This document shows positions 1 to 10,883 of a stretch of 64,000 nt of DNA, piece by piece. Below the pieces are notes generated by a model. It worked only from the letters and a program-made list of their open reading frames with translations. It made no database searches and was not told where the DNA came from. The translations under genes were made by a program, and so were the position numbers. Numbering within the stretch: position 1 is the stretch's first letter; every line of letters starts with the position of its first letter. The DNA comes from Reticulitermes lucifugus (lineage: Eukaryota > Arthropoda > Insecta > Blattodea > Rhinotermitidae), in assembly GCA_026260175.1 (NCBI GenBank), contig JAKCWW010000122.1, positions 33,915-97,914 of the forward strand, in the 5' to 3' direction.

Positions 1-53
1 AGCCTCAACCTCCTGGAACCCTAAGGGCCTGTCCAGGCCTGTAATGGGGTTGC
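1..53 (+). mobile_element. SINE-D fragment (3' part)
   Basis: The first ~50 bases match the reverse complement of 28155-28205 with few differences; both carry CCCTAAGGGCCTGTCCAGGC. A T-rich run and TTTACC follow, like the tail of the related SINE-B. The element is cut by the window edge, so its head cannot be seen. It is called a SINE-type repeat because it recurs and ends in the same tail. The family assignment is inference. Confidence 0.6.
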
Positions 54-965
54 TTTTTTTTTTACCAAAGAGGTGTAAATTAAACGCAGAAACTTGTCAG
101 ATATTTGAGAATGTAGCTGGAGGGTCCGTTCCTTTCAATGAGGTGGAGTTTTATGCACAAGCACTTACTTTCATAAATTTGCATTTAAAATTTCAATTGT
201 TATAATGTCATAACTGGCAGGCGATATTGTATTTTGATCCTCAGAAAATTCTTGGCGTTGGACTACGCGAATGCACGTGTACCACCAAGTGTGATTCATT
301 GGACATTTGGGTAGGATGTTAACAGACAGCTCATTTCCGCGAGTCTAGCAACGTAGCACGAAGGCATGAAATATGAGGTAGATAAGTTAAAACTGTCTTG
401 GTAACAATCAGCCTTCATTTAAACAGCTTTCATTCCTACTGGAAAACCAACTCAGGTGAATGGGTACATGCTTTACTGATAGGCATAATTGCAATTGCTT
501 AAATTTCAATTTTTTATGCATGTATAACAACAGAAGTTGTGCCCGTAGGCCAGACTATGTGGCAAGATTCCAGTTGTATAGGAATAATTCCGGCAAGATC
601 CCAACTGTGTAGGGATAATCCCGGAATTTTAATGTTGTACAATTAAACATGTTTATTATTTGAATACTACAGTTTCTTTCACCAAGTTTACAAAACACAA
701 AGTGGAGCAATTTTCGTATCATCACAGTTCTCATTACCAATATGTAATTTAATATTTTTCAGATGAATGTTGAAAAAGCCGGCCTATGCGACGTATTTCT
801 TGTATATACTATCACCCACTCGTCTCCTGAATGTGTGTTTTATCCTTACATTTCATCAAGTCGTTTCTAGATCCTTTTTTCTTCCTGATCTCTCTTCCCT
901 TTCTTTACTTTTCCTAACAGACGTGTTGCTTTTGTAACAAGAGAAAAATTGTCCCTATTTAAGTC
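54..965. other. Gene-free tract with one short tandem duplication
   Basis: AT-rich sequence with no recognisable gene, RNA or element apart from the 31-bp duplication at 561-622. The longest open frame (61 codons) has no features of a protein. Confidence 0.6.
561..622. repeat. 31-bp tandem duplication, 2 copies
   Basis: Two adjacent 31-base units, 561-591 and 592-622, both start GGCAAGAT and end in ATAAT(T/C)CC. They differ at several positions, so the duplication is old. Confidence 0.8.
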
Positions 966-971
966 ATTATA

Positions 972-1242
972 TAGAGGAGTGGAATTACAGCTCCACGCAT
1001 TCTTAACCTCGACATTAAATGGGTGAAGGTAAGTGGTCGTCTTTATTTCTCATCCGCTTCACCCCAGGGAAAGAACCGGCCCCTCGTGCCCATTGAATGG
1101 GAAGCTTGGTGGACTTTAGAATCTGTGTGCGTTGAAGAAGAGAAATATTTATTGCTGCTACCGGGAAACGATCCAAAATTTCTTGATCACTCAGCTCATT
1201 CCAAAGTTACTACAGCTGCTACGCCACTTCGGCTTAGCAGCT
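972..1242 (-). mobile_element. SINE-B copy
   Basis: Read on the minus strand, the copy runs from a tRNA-like head (CCGGGAAACG region near 1160-1170) through the family body (GTGCCCATTGAATGGG on the plus strand) to the 3' part with CTCCACGCATTCTTAACCTC. The same order of blocks is seen at 33629-33842 and 53184-53440. It is diverged and inactive as read. A 78-codon open frame across it (1023-1259) is a by-product, not a gene. Confidence 0.72.
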
Positions 1243-1245
1243 TTT

Positions 1246-1937
1246 GTATGATATGTTAATATTTCGGCCTGCCTTCTTCACTTATTCGTTTCCAGTCGCC
1301 CTCATCCTTCAAAAGCTGCAGGAATTCATTTCTTGAGGTCCGAGTTCCTGTTTCACCTGAGCCACTTGTCTGGTTCGAAGCCGTGTTGGCGAGTGGAATG
1401 TGGTGACTGCTGCTGTCGAGCGTGACTTGAAGCTTCCTCCATATCGTCGCTGGTCTCATGATTCCCTTGCACTCTTGCTAATTCTGTGACACTAGAATGG
1501 AGGACATCCTGTTGCGTGAAGATGTCTGGGTTAATAGGTCTCATGCCACGTAACAAGATTTTATTGCTTTCTGTGTCTTAGAACACGTTCGATCAGCTAC
1601 GTATACATCAGACAACTTGGGAAACTGATAAAAGCTTCTTAATGCATACATCATAACCTGTTGAATTCACCGGCTTATTTTTTTAGTATGGGTAGGCACA
1701 TTTATGATCTAAATGCTATTTTTTCTTCATAAGTTACGTTTTCTAGGCCCAAGGAGCAGGATGATTATTCAAAAACACAGGATGATTGCACCTCTTCTAA
1801 AAAAGTGGAAGCAGTAATGCATCATGAGAGGGAACATAACTCGTATTAGTTAAGACGTTCATCTGAAAAACTGGCGGTTGCGGCCAAATAAATAAAGGAG
1901 GAAAATTTAAATCATTCACACACATCATATTTCACTT
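1246..1937. other. Unassigned tract with two overlapping minus-strand open frames
   Basis: The stretch 1256-1556 is less AT-rich than its surroundings and holds two overlapping 67-codon minus-strand frames. One (1256-1459) is Ser/Thr-rich and ends in a charged tail, EGDWKRISEEGRPKY. I do not recognise it, and no splice or start context supports it as a gene. The rest of the tract shows nothing. Confidence 0.35.
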
Positions 1938-2252
1938 GCAGCCCAGGCCGTACCTTTCCAGCGACTTTCTTTCTCTTCACGACTTCAATTTTACGAACAT
2001 TGCTGTGAACTGCTAAATGTCCATTTTTATTCATGTTAAAAATTACGTTTCGAGGAATTTGTATTCATTTCTTATCTCTGTCAAGTTTTGAAGAACTGGG
2101 ATGAAGAGATGGAAATGGCTTTTCGTGAGTGGTGTAGAAAGCAGGAGCTCGATCTCTACAGTGACAGAATATTTACATTTTTGCCAAGATGGGTCAAGTG
2201 CCTTAATGTGCTTGAATATTATATTGAAAACAATGATGAATCACTGGAATAA
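1938..2252 (+). mobile_element. Decayed Tc1/mariner-type transposase C-terminal end
   Basis: An open frame at 2040-2252, ending in TAA, contains REWCRKQELDLYSDRIFTFL followed by PRWVKCLNVLEYYIEN. This fits the end of mariner transposases, where an EW...FY...GI...LPxRWxKC...G.Y.E pattern closes the DDE/D catalytic domain; in Mos1 the corresponding stretch reads LPERWGKCVASDGKYFE. About 100 bases upstream, 1940-1978 resembles a broken SPDLAPSDFFLF block (here SP...FFLF), which carries the third catalytic Asp in this family. The spacing is longer than usual and the frame does not run through, so this is a dead remnant. No inverted repeats were found at the ends. The frame is below 60 codons from its first Met, so a simple ORF cut-off would miss it. 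Confidence 0.6.
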
Positions 2253-3062
2253 ATGAAATATTTAAAGTTGTAATAGCTTTCATTTAATTCTTATTGCATA
2301 TGTAAACTTTCTTCCTGAACATCCCTCGTATTCATTCATTAGGAATTTGATGCAAATGTGTACCTTCCTATAGCGTCTCATAAAATGTGGCTAAACAATT
2401 TGCAACCTATTAGAGACGGAGCTGGTAAATGTCTGAGATTCGAAACAATGCGGTTTTAGATTTTTGCTAACTGTTATCTTAAAATTGCCTTAAAACTTAA
2501 GACCTTAACTCTGTAGTTTATAACCTAAAAAATTCGAAATTTAAACCATTCTAAACATCTTTAATTAAACTGATATGTCTGTTACTTAAAGAACTCTGTT
2601 TATATTATAACATGTCTTATTATAACATAAATGAGCATTTAGTAATGATAATTTATTTTTCAGTGACGTCTTTTCTTGCAGTTGTAATTCAAAATCCATG
2701 TTTTAAAGTGCTGTTTCTTAAAAAATCAAATACCTGTTCAAAAATAGCGGGCCTTTTGTACACAGCAATCGCTTACAAATGAACAAGTATGAAGCTGTTC
2801 ATCAAGGAAAAAGGTTCCTGTTTCAGCAAAAGTCTCACCTCATACTTCGGGGAAGCATTTCCCGGGAACACTAGGTTCACTGACTAGCTCCTCGCTTGAA
2901 TAAACAGAAAACTTAACTCTATAAATGTTAATGGTTTTATATGTAAGTGCCACTTGATTAAATACTACCAAAGCTGCATTTTACACATTGAGTGCCTTTC
3001 CGCGTTCCTTACAAAGCTCAAAATAAATAGCGAATATTTACTAAACACTAGTAAACTGACTA
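2253..3062. other. AT-rich tract, nothing recognised
   Basis: No open frame of note, no repeat shared with the rest of the window, and no RNA gene seen. Confidence 0.55.
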
Positions 3063-3084
3063 ATGAGTTACCTGAGAGGTAAGA

Positions 3085-3622
3085 GCACAATTTTAGGTTC
3101 GTTCTCAAAATTGCGAAAAGCGACTATTAGCTTCGTCATGCCTGTCCTTGTGTCCATCTGCCTGTCCGCATGGAACAACTCGGCTCCCAGTGAACGGATT
3201 TTTATAAAATTTGATATTTGAGTATTTGTCGAGTATCTGTCATTAAAATCTGACAAGAATAACAGGTACTTTACATGAAGACTTATGTACATTTATTATA
3301 ATATCTCCCTCAATTCTTCTTAAAGTGATAATTGTTTCAGACAAAGTTGTAGAGAAAATCAAAACACATATTTTATGTTCAAAAGTGTTTTTCCAAAAAT
3401 CGTAGCGTTTATGAGATAATGTGGAAAAATGCGGTACAGCCAGACAGGCCACAGATTATACCACCTCGTATAACACGGCGCATGCGCGTTGCATGCTGGA
3501 TAACTAACACTACAGACGCACACTCAGACTATGTAACACTTACTGTATTTCTACGTCAATGATGGTTACGCGAACGCACCGCAATATTAGGTTATACGTA
3601 CATTCTCTGTCTTGTTATATAT
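3085..3622 (+). mobile_element. Repeat E, longest copy
   Basis: Homologous to 47232-47470 at both ends. The left end shares GCGAAAAGCGACTATTAGC-like sequence, a CTGTCC/TCCG-rich block, CTCGGCTCCCA and CATTAAAATCTGACAA. The right end shares GTTATA.GTACATT..CTGTCTTGTTAT. The middle (about 3260-3585) is present only here. The motif of an -acggattttnatnaaatttgat- block after a run of TCCG is common in arthropod interspersed repeats. No open frame or clear terminal repeat was found, so the class is unknown. Confidence 0.65.
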
Positions 3623-3657
3623 AATTTAGATTAATTTTTTCTCAAAAGTGGAGCCGG

Positions 3658-3935
3658 TATAGAGTAGTAGGTTCGATGAGTAGGCAAGAAGCTGAACAGC
3701 AGCGGAATCGTGGGTTGTTTCCCGGCAGAGATCAGGGATTTTTTTCTTCGCTGATAATCCAGAATTGAGCCCAATTTGTCTCGTATTTAATGGGTATTTT
3801 GGTCCCCTTTCTCCAGTTGTAAAGCGGCCGTGGCGTGAATTTGACCACTTACCTCCGAAAAATGTCAAGGTTAAGAATTATCGGAGCTATTCCTTCATTT
3901 ATCACACATTCCTTCATGACATGTATAGGGACGCA
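3658..3935 (+). mobile_element. SINE-B copy
   Basis: tRNA-like head (GTAGTAGGTTCGATGAG... then GGTTGTTTCCCGGCAG), then the family middle TATTTAATGGGTATT, GCGTGAATTTGACCACTTACC, and a 3' end with TCAAGGTTAAGAAT and CCTTCATG. These blocks occur in the same order in the copies at 49.3 and 59.8 kb. It is diverged, with several small indels. Open frames across it (3626-3868 minus, 3765-4121 plus) are not genes. Confidence 0.65.
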
Positions 3936-5042
3936 TTTTTTAACTTCGTCTTCATAGCTTTTTACGTTTCACAGCTTTTTCTTACGTTTCTCCAGCGTAA
4001 ACAGTCTGCCTCCTTAATTGTGCCAGAGGAGAAGTTCCACTTCATTGATAATCTATATTGCATCTCCTCCATTGATTTTACCTTTCAAAAGGTTAAGAAA
4101 AAGCCTCTCGCCTGGATGTAAAACAGTATGCGGACTGAGTAATTCCTTAACGGAATATGCGAAGTTTTTACTTGTAGATGATATGAACAGATATGTCAAA
4201 ATAATATCGCAAATAAGCCTATGCATTGTTTCTATTTCATTTACATAAAAGTAATCTAGAATAACATGAAATAAAAGGAATGTCGGCTTATATAAAAACG
4301 CGTTTAATTACGTTCAAAATAAATCAATAATTGTAATAACTTCTTCGTAAATTCGAAGCCTCTTTCAAATCGGATATATTGGCCACAGACAGGATGAGGG
4401 AGAAATGAAATGACGAATGGGCATAAAAATGTATGTAATTTTTATTTATACAGCCTAAAAAGTTTGTGAGTCTCAGGGCGTTGATAATAACACGATTTAA
4501 TGTGAAGTAATACCGCACTATAGACTCAGTGAAGCGCCATTTTATGTGACTTGCAGCGAACCTACATTAAGGTCAGCAAACAGGGGATGGAGGGCGGGGA
4601 TTTCATAACCTGTGGATGGTTGATTATACGCCGCAATACGTCTCGTTCATATTTTCCTCCCCTTTCCTTAAAATCCACAGTAATTTCTTGTCTTTACAGT
4701 ATTTAATTATTGTGAGATTTGAGAATCTCTTCACGGTTTTGCTCAACATTCAAGCCTTCTAGGAAGTTAAGACTTTTGGACATTCTGAAGTATCGTAATG
4801 TCCTTATCTTCAGGGTCATGCAGCTCTAGAAGACTCTTCAAGAACTTAATTAACATAAACAAAGTGTACGTGGGACGTATTTTACAATCGTCAGGAATTG
4901 CAATTTGAAACCGGAATTGTATTCGAAACTTCCTCTATAAAGATTCAAGAGAACTCGACTGGTAAATATGGAAATGAGGAAAGACAAGGGCACACGCGTA
5001 TGCAGACAGTCCTTTCTAGCCAAGCAATAAATAAAGAAGTCT
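3936..5042. other. Gene-free tract, nothing recognised
   Basis: AT-rich sequence. Open frames up to 92 codons show no protein features, and no repeat family seen elsewhere in the window occurs here. Confidence 0.5.
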
Positions 5043-5115
5043 TGTTGGACTGTTTGACCTGAAGATGAAGGCATAACGATGCTGCGAAACGTTGGTAACA
5101 ATGTACCATTCGACA
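5043..5115 (+). other. Hammerhead-like hairpin repeat HH1, copy 1
   Basis: Reads CCTGAAGATGA, then a hairpin GGCAT/ATGCT with loop AACG, then CGAAACGTT, then a second small hairpin GGTA/TACC. The order CTGANGA, stem II, GAAAC is the hammerhead ribozyme core layout. Three other copies are homologous (5404-5477 minus, 12621-12687 minus, 40284-40355 plus). Extra bases sit between the core blocks and the stem, so cleavage is not expected as it stands. Such cores are known from Penelope-like elements; membership here is inference. Confidence 0.5.
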
Positions 5116-5330
5116 AATAAACACTCAATCTTTATTTTCACATATTTCTTTGTTTGTAACAAATCGTTTTTATATTCCATATTTATATTCTCATTTTGTT
5201 ACTTTATCTCCTGCCTTCCCATTCGACAAGCAAATAATCGGTCTTCATTTACATATTTCTTTGTTTATAAATCATTCTAATACGCCATATTTATATTCGA
5301 ATTTTGTTACTTTTATCTCCCACCTTCAAT
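5107..5330. repeat. ~113-bp tandem duplication, 2 copies
   Basis: Units 5107-5219 and 5220-5330 both begin CATTCGACAA and share CACATATTTCTTTGTTT or a near variant, CCATATTTATATTC and TTTTGTTACTTT. They differ by scattered changes and small indels. The array lies between two hammerhead-like repeats in opposite orientation, and its first unit begins at the tail of copy 1. Confidence 0.8.
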
Positions 5331-5403
5331 TCGCGGTAATTAAAATAAACGTGCGCCTTCCTATCTCAAATTTAGTCAATACTTGCAAAGACAAAGACAC
5401 CAT

Positions 5404-5477
5404 GTCAATTGGTAAACAGTTACGAACGTTTCGGAGTAGCATAATGCCTCAGTCTTCAAAGTAAAGTAATTCAACAA
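5404..5477 (-). other. Hammerhead-like hairpin repeat HH1, copy 2
   Basis: On the minus strand: TTTGAAGACTGAGG, a stem GAGGCA paired with TGC-(TA)-CTC, then CGAAACGTT, then GTAA/TTAC. It is homologous to copy 1 through the flanks as well (TTGTTGRA upstream, GAC downstream), but its stem sequence differs while staying paired. It points toward copy 1, so the two copies are tail to tail around the 113-bp tandem repeat. Confidence 0.5.
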
Positions 5478-6496
5478 AAATCCACAACTCGCCCTTGAAA
5501 ATCGAGGCAAAACACATTTTCTAAACGTCAATAACTATTTACCGGTAGACAATTTGCAGGATTTCAGAAGACTCGAATCTTATTCTACACCTCGCAATGA
5601 AAATGCTTGTATACTGTGCTGTCAGTGCAGCAGGTTTCATCTCCCCGCTTTGCCTTATCTCCGTCTTGTTCTTACAAAATAAAATATGAGAAGCAAAATG
5701 TGTGATGTCTTGTCGTAAGTTTACAAAAGCTTCACTCCCTGTACTCACACAGACTGTAAATCGTAATACGAGGTTTTGTAACTAAATAATCTGTCTGATT
5801 ATGTAAACTGAGTACGTTGTACTGACGTGTCGTGAGTCATGTAACCTTCACAGTAGTCACTCTCTTACTTTATGCGTTTCAACGTCTCTGCCATGGCTGG
5901 AAACATTGCTGGAATTAATTTTTCGAAAGCCCTCTCAGTACTACTAAATCTTAGGGCTCCTCTTGAGAAAGGCAGTCAAATAATTTTCCATCTTTTATGA
6001 AATCGAAGTGAACCTTTCAAGTAATATTTAAAATTGTATTTTTTTTAGATGAGAAACAAACTTGCTGCCATAATATTAGAGTGCACTGTGGAAGAGTGTT
6101 TTGTACTTTGAAAATGGGGCGGTAGATTTTCTCGAAAGGTTTACATCTATTTGTAAAATAACTTTTTCACAACCCGTAAGACGGATTTAATATTCGCCAC
6201 AAAAATAACATAAATGGCTTAAAGGATTTTTCAGTTTTAAGAAAGAGAAATTTATGATCGAAAAACCAGAAGGAGATAGTGGAAAATACATCATGACTAG
6301 AAATCGCTTTACTAAAAGCCCTCCATGAGTAGCTGTAGTGTCTTCATTAGGAATTCAGGAAATATGGTTCTTTTAGGTAGTGCCAACCATCTTGTTGTCT
6401 TCAGACAACAGGTATTACTGTGTTTCAAACTTTATTCCTTTTTCAGTGATTGATACTAACTTCTCGAAATAGTTCAACTGATAGAGACACTTGTAC
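5478..6496. other. Gene-free tract, nothing recognised
   Basis: AT-rich. Only short open frames (at most 69 codons) without recognisable sequence. Confidence 0.5.
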
Positions 6497-6528
6497 CTGA
6501 TGACGAAAACAGGTTTAGTTCTCGAAAC
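6497..6528 (+). other. Hammerhead-like motif (CTGATGA...GAAAC)
   Basis: CTGATGA is followed by a stem GAAAAC/GTTCTC with one mismatch, loop AGGTTTA, then GAAAC. This is the intact conserved core spacing of a hammerhead (CUGAUGA, stem II, GAAA). A sister sequence lies at 62573-62604. Stems I and III cannot be assigned by eye. Confidence 0.4.
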
Positions 6529-8417
6529 ATTTCTTTGGAAAGAAAATATAAGACGTTGGATGTTTTCAGGACAATAGTATGATTTCTTTAACACGCCTTG
6601 TCACAAAAATTCCCACACTGACTGGTAATCTACTTGACTCGCCACAAGTGTGGCCACCCTACCTTAGCCCATTTCCAGACCGCAACTGTGCACTTGAGTC
6701 TATGGTTCTGTTTATCTCGATCCATAAACTACATACAGGAAACCGCCTGTGTAAACACGAGTAGATATAACATAATGTCCGTTGTCTGAAGATAATTTTA
6801 CCTAGTTAAGTACAACAAAATAAAATTTACGACAACACAATGTCCTTTATTAAAACTTCACACCTGCAGTCTTGTATTGCAAATGTTACCGAGACGGGAG
6901 AGCCATTCGGTCACGGTACCAACAATTGGCGCTTTCCTGGTGGCGCGGTTTCAAGACCAGCCTTTATCCTGCCTTTTAATATTTCACCCCACTCCACTTG
7001 TACAACGGCTACACCATTACAGTTTAATGTTCACTCAGAAAAAAAAATAAAGATACGTAAATTTTTGGTCCTAACTGATGCGAAATATTTTATTTACAGC
7101 ACTTGGGCTAAAATCTCTACAAAACAGGAATGTAAGCAATCTTATTGGAAAATATGAATTTCCACTTCCTCCAATTGGGGAAAATAAAGTTTTCAAGTAT
7201 ATACAGTCAGGTTGTCCTCTTTGCGTTAGCCTCAAGCAAAGGATGGACAGAAGACCGTTTCCATATCTGTGCACTACAAGGATGTCACGTGTGGAATGCT
7301 ATTAGACCAAATTGTAAGTGCTTGTGGTATTTGCCTTTTGTTTCATGCAATTATGCATCGTGACTGCGAAATAACACTCCGAAGCGCTGGAGATTTCTTT
7401 GGACATTCTGTATAAGCCTATTAATAGATGACTGTCACATCTTAACGTAGACATGTGGCAATATAACAATTTTACAATCACTATACGTCACAGTCCTTGT
7501 CTTATGCTGTAATGTGACAGATGTACATAAGTTATACGGGGCCATCATCAATGTGTATAGCCTTCTAATGTTGAGCCTGGACTTTGATATTATCTCTAAC
7601 ATTTTGTTGTCTTTTTATTTGTAGGGTTTTGACGGTTTCAAACTACACCTGCACATAACAGCAGAAACAAGAACGTCCTCTTTGCAACTGCTTTAGGTGG
7701 GACGTGACTTCCTCGGACAGCATACACGGAAAACAGTCTGAAGAGTAATATGTAAGTAGATAAATTTTCATTAATAAATTCTTCCCCATTTATATACATT
7801 TATATTTTTGATACTGTTAATCTCTGTGACGGTTTGGGACAATGAAAGTGAGAATCTCCAGCCTTCTAGGTTTTTGAATTTGGTAGGCATTTCTTACGAT
7901 TTCTTGGACGAGGGGCCTGTCGGTTGTAATGGTTCTTTATGCACAAGACAAAAAAAAAGTGCAAAGACAGGCGTCCGTACCAGAGAAACTACAATCCGAA
8001 CGTTAGACATGCACAAGCAGTACACGTCATATATCGCGCGACCACTCTGATTGGCATGATGCAGTATGTTTTAGCATTATATTTAAATTTCCTATAAGTT
8101 TTATAAGGAATAATAACAGATTGGTTGAATTTATTTTATACCTTGTAATAACTTTAAACTTCCGATTATTTTTATTTCACTTAGTTATGCAACGTCTGAG
8201 TGAAACTTGAAGTTCTCATAGCGGTGAATAGGCTGTCAAGGTTACTGTCTTGTGAAGTGTGAAGGCGTGTAATTTGTTTGATGGCTACCAGCATTTCAGA
8301 GGAACTTGCTACCTCCGTCTTTAGAGTAAATTCTAAGAGGGGAAGAGAGGATCTTTTTGATAAACTGCCTACATTTGCACCATATTTACAATTCGTTAAG
8401 CAACTTCTTGCAGAACG
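6529..8417. other. Gene-free tract, nothing recognised
   Basis: Open frames up to 105 codons (6840-7157) have no recognisable domains. A run near 6650-6700 translates as WPPYLSPFPDRN, faintly like a transposase block, but is too weak to call. Confidence 0.45.
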
Positions 8418-8449
8418 CTAAAGAAGGGGACAAGAATTTCTTCCGAAAC
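8418..8449 (+). other. Weak hammerhead-like motif
   Basis: CTAAAGA, a four-base-pair stem GAAG/CTTC, then CGAAACGTC. The first block departs from CTGANGA at one key base (G to A), so this is a poor match, listed because it shares layout with the better ones. Confidence 0.25.
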
Positions 8450-9635
8450 GTCCATAATAATTTACCAGTGAAGAGGACTTTTACTCTTTGACCACGACGC
8501 TGTAAAATCTTCACATCACACATCATTAAACTCTCAGAAAGATATGAATTACGTGCCTATTCCACGTTTTAAGCGTTTTATAGCCTTGTGGTTACTATAT
8601 GTATCTTAGGCTTTACGATTCAAAAGCTCTGCGTTTTGCACGTACAGTGTTTGTATGTGTTTTAGTAGGATCCTTAGAATAAATAAAAAATTTTCACTTA
8701 GTAAAAATTTGAAAAATTACACTAAAATGTAAATCCACATATAATTTAATTTTATTTTGTGTTTCTTCCTGACTGTCTTCTGAATGCTTCACATCTTTCT
8801 TGATACACAGCGTACATTCTTTTGCGTCAGTCATTTCATAAAAAGGAATTCGTTCTGTAGGTAAGTAACTTTTAAATTTTAAAATAAATATTTATTGTTA
8901 TTTCTAGGTGTATGTTTAACACAAATCATAATTAAAGTTAGGCTATTTACAATGTATTATCTTGTTTCGTAGGGCTGATGTATTTTCAACATATATGGTA
9001 TATTCGTTGCCTTGCTGTGACATTGCATGGCCCCAACTATTTCATTATGCCGATTTCTCTTAAATCGGTCACTACAACATTAATAAACACGTAGGATCTC
9101 TTATAGAGGAAAGTAAATTAAATGTGCTCAGTGTGAAAGAAATATTTCTTATAGATCAGAGCACGATTTGAAATAAAGGGAAGACGTTGTCGGCCGACGT
9201 GTGGTGAGAATAAGAACAAGAAATAAAGCAAAGTAAGAAGCCGCATTGACAAGTAGTGAGAATAAGAAGACACTGTTGCTTTGTCCAGTTCGGTTGGTAG
9301 TCCTGCTACAAAAGTGTCTGTAGCCAAAAGGTTTCCACACAGCTTGAATCTTCTGCCGAATGACTAACTGCCACAGCGGGGATCGCCATGTCGCCTGGCT
9401 TTGATCTACCGGGGTAGCATTGTCGGCAAAGTGACTCGGTACATTTTCAACTCTCGCTTTCTGTATCTGACTTTTTACATGCTGATGCTGTAATAATAAA
9501 AAGTACAGTCCCCGAGCATTTCTTTATATGAACTGTCGTGCAAGAGTGAACTATTTTCTCAGGTCACTACTTAGTAAGATTTTCCAGATGTTGTACCAGC
9601 GATAAAATTAACGATAAACCTCTTTCTGTACACAT
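8450..9635. other. Gene-free tract, nothing recognised
   Basis: AT-rich with a slightly GC-richer patch at 9180-9430 that matches nothing else in the window. No gene seen. Confidence 0.45.
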
Positions 9636-9770
9636 CATGAAGGCCTATGGGGGAATGGAGGTAAGTCTCTACTCATTCTTAACCACGGCATTAGTTGGAT
9701 ATAGTAGTCAGCTTTACGTCCCGACCGCTTTACTTATGGGGAAAGCTGCCCCGCTTAAATTTTCGCTTTA
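9636..9770 (-). mobile_element. SINE-B copy, 3' half
   Basis: Plus strand shows CATGAAGGCCTATGGGG, CTACTCATTCTTAACC, and CAGCTTTACGTCCCGACCGC, which match the 3' half of SINE-B at 33629-33740 in order. The head side fades after about 9770, so this is a truncated or heavily diverged copy. Confidence 0.65.
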
Positions 9771-10883
9771 TAAGTGCTACTAATTTACGTATATTATTGT
9801 GGTTATCACTGATGTTCAGCGGAATGCCACTGCGCCCTCTGTACGCTATCGTAAAACAAAGACGAACCACCTGTTACTTTCGTCGCGGCTGTTCGGTCTA
9901 TGAAACCTCTCTGACTGGTGTGACAAGCAGGCCTATGAGTCAGGAGAAAAATAGCTTTCTACACCAATACCCAAGATTCTCATACAAAAACTGGAAGAAA
10001 CACATTTCAATCACGTAACAATTTTTCTTTGCACGTTTAAATATTACTTTAAAATTGCTGGATGCCACGCGGACCCTGTGGGAAAGATTTGCTTGTGTGC
10101 AATTACGCTGAGCATTCACCTCGTGTACTCGTACACAGCTTAGAGGCTCTTACAATGTGGATGTCCGTACACGTCTTCTGCCCCCATAGCCAAGCGGCTA
10201 TGAAAGACTAATAAACTTATGTTTAGAGTAGGTGAATATGCGACATACTTGTAACTTCGGCGCGTCACCTTTGACACAAATAACATAATATTTTTACTGT
10301 GCATCTTATTAGGGGCTTCATGTACAGTAAGACGGCGGTTTCAGAATTTGTAACACGTTGAAAACACAGTGATGTGTCATTGCGCAAGTTGGGTCTGGCT
10401 TGTAATCCGGAGATGCCGGGTTTGGACAATGGCCGTGACACAAACACTCCTGAGAGATTATCGTGGTTTTCTTAGTCCCTCCAAGAAAATGGTTGGCTAT
10501 TGTAACAAATTCAACCACGACGGATATTTTAGATACCTTTGGAATTCATTAATACTCCTACGTATACACTAATCCAGTAATATCCAACTTGTGGGACGCG
10601 TGCCCCGGGCGAACTGCGATATTTAGTCCAAGGAGTCTGGAACATACCATCTATGGACTGGCTGAATAATATTTTCTCACGTATAATATTGCATTTCAGA
10701 TCTTTGTGTCACTCGTTGTGGTGTCGAGTAAAATGTGAATTCTTATACAATGTTAAATGATCCATAACCATGTGCTGAGCAATTAGATATGATAGCTAAA
10801 ACCAACAAATGCACATAAGTGTATGAAAATATATTATAAACATAGATGATCTCGATGTATCCGTCCTTTTTTAAAACACCTCC
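9771..10883. other. Gene-free tract; possible unplaced repeat at ~10380-10500
   Basis: 10380-10500 has TAATCCGGAGATGCCGGG followed by a GC-richer block, the look of a tRNA-derived head, but no second copy exists in the window to confirm it. The remainder shows nothing. Confidence 0.3.

Noticed and set aside
6640-6720. WPPYLSPFPDRN translation resembling a transposase WPPxSPDL block
   Set aside because: One short partial match, no supporting sequence on either side.
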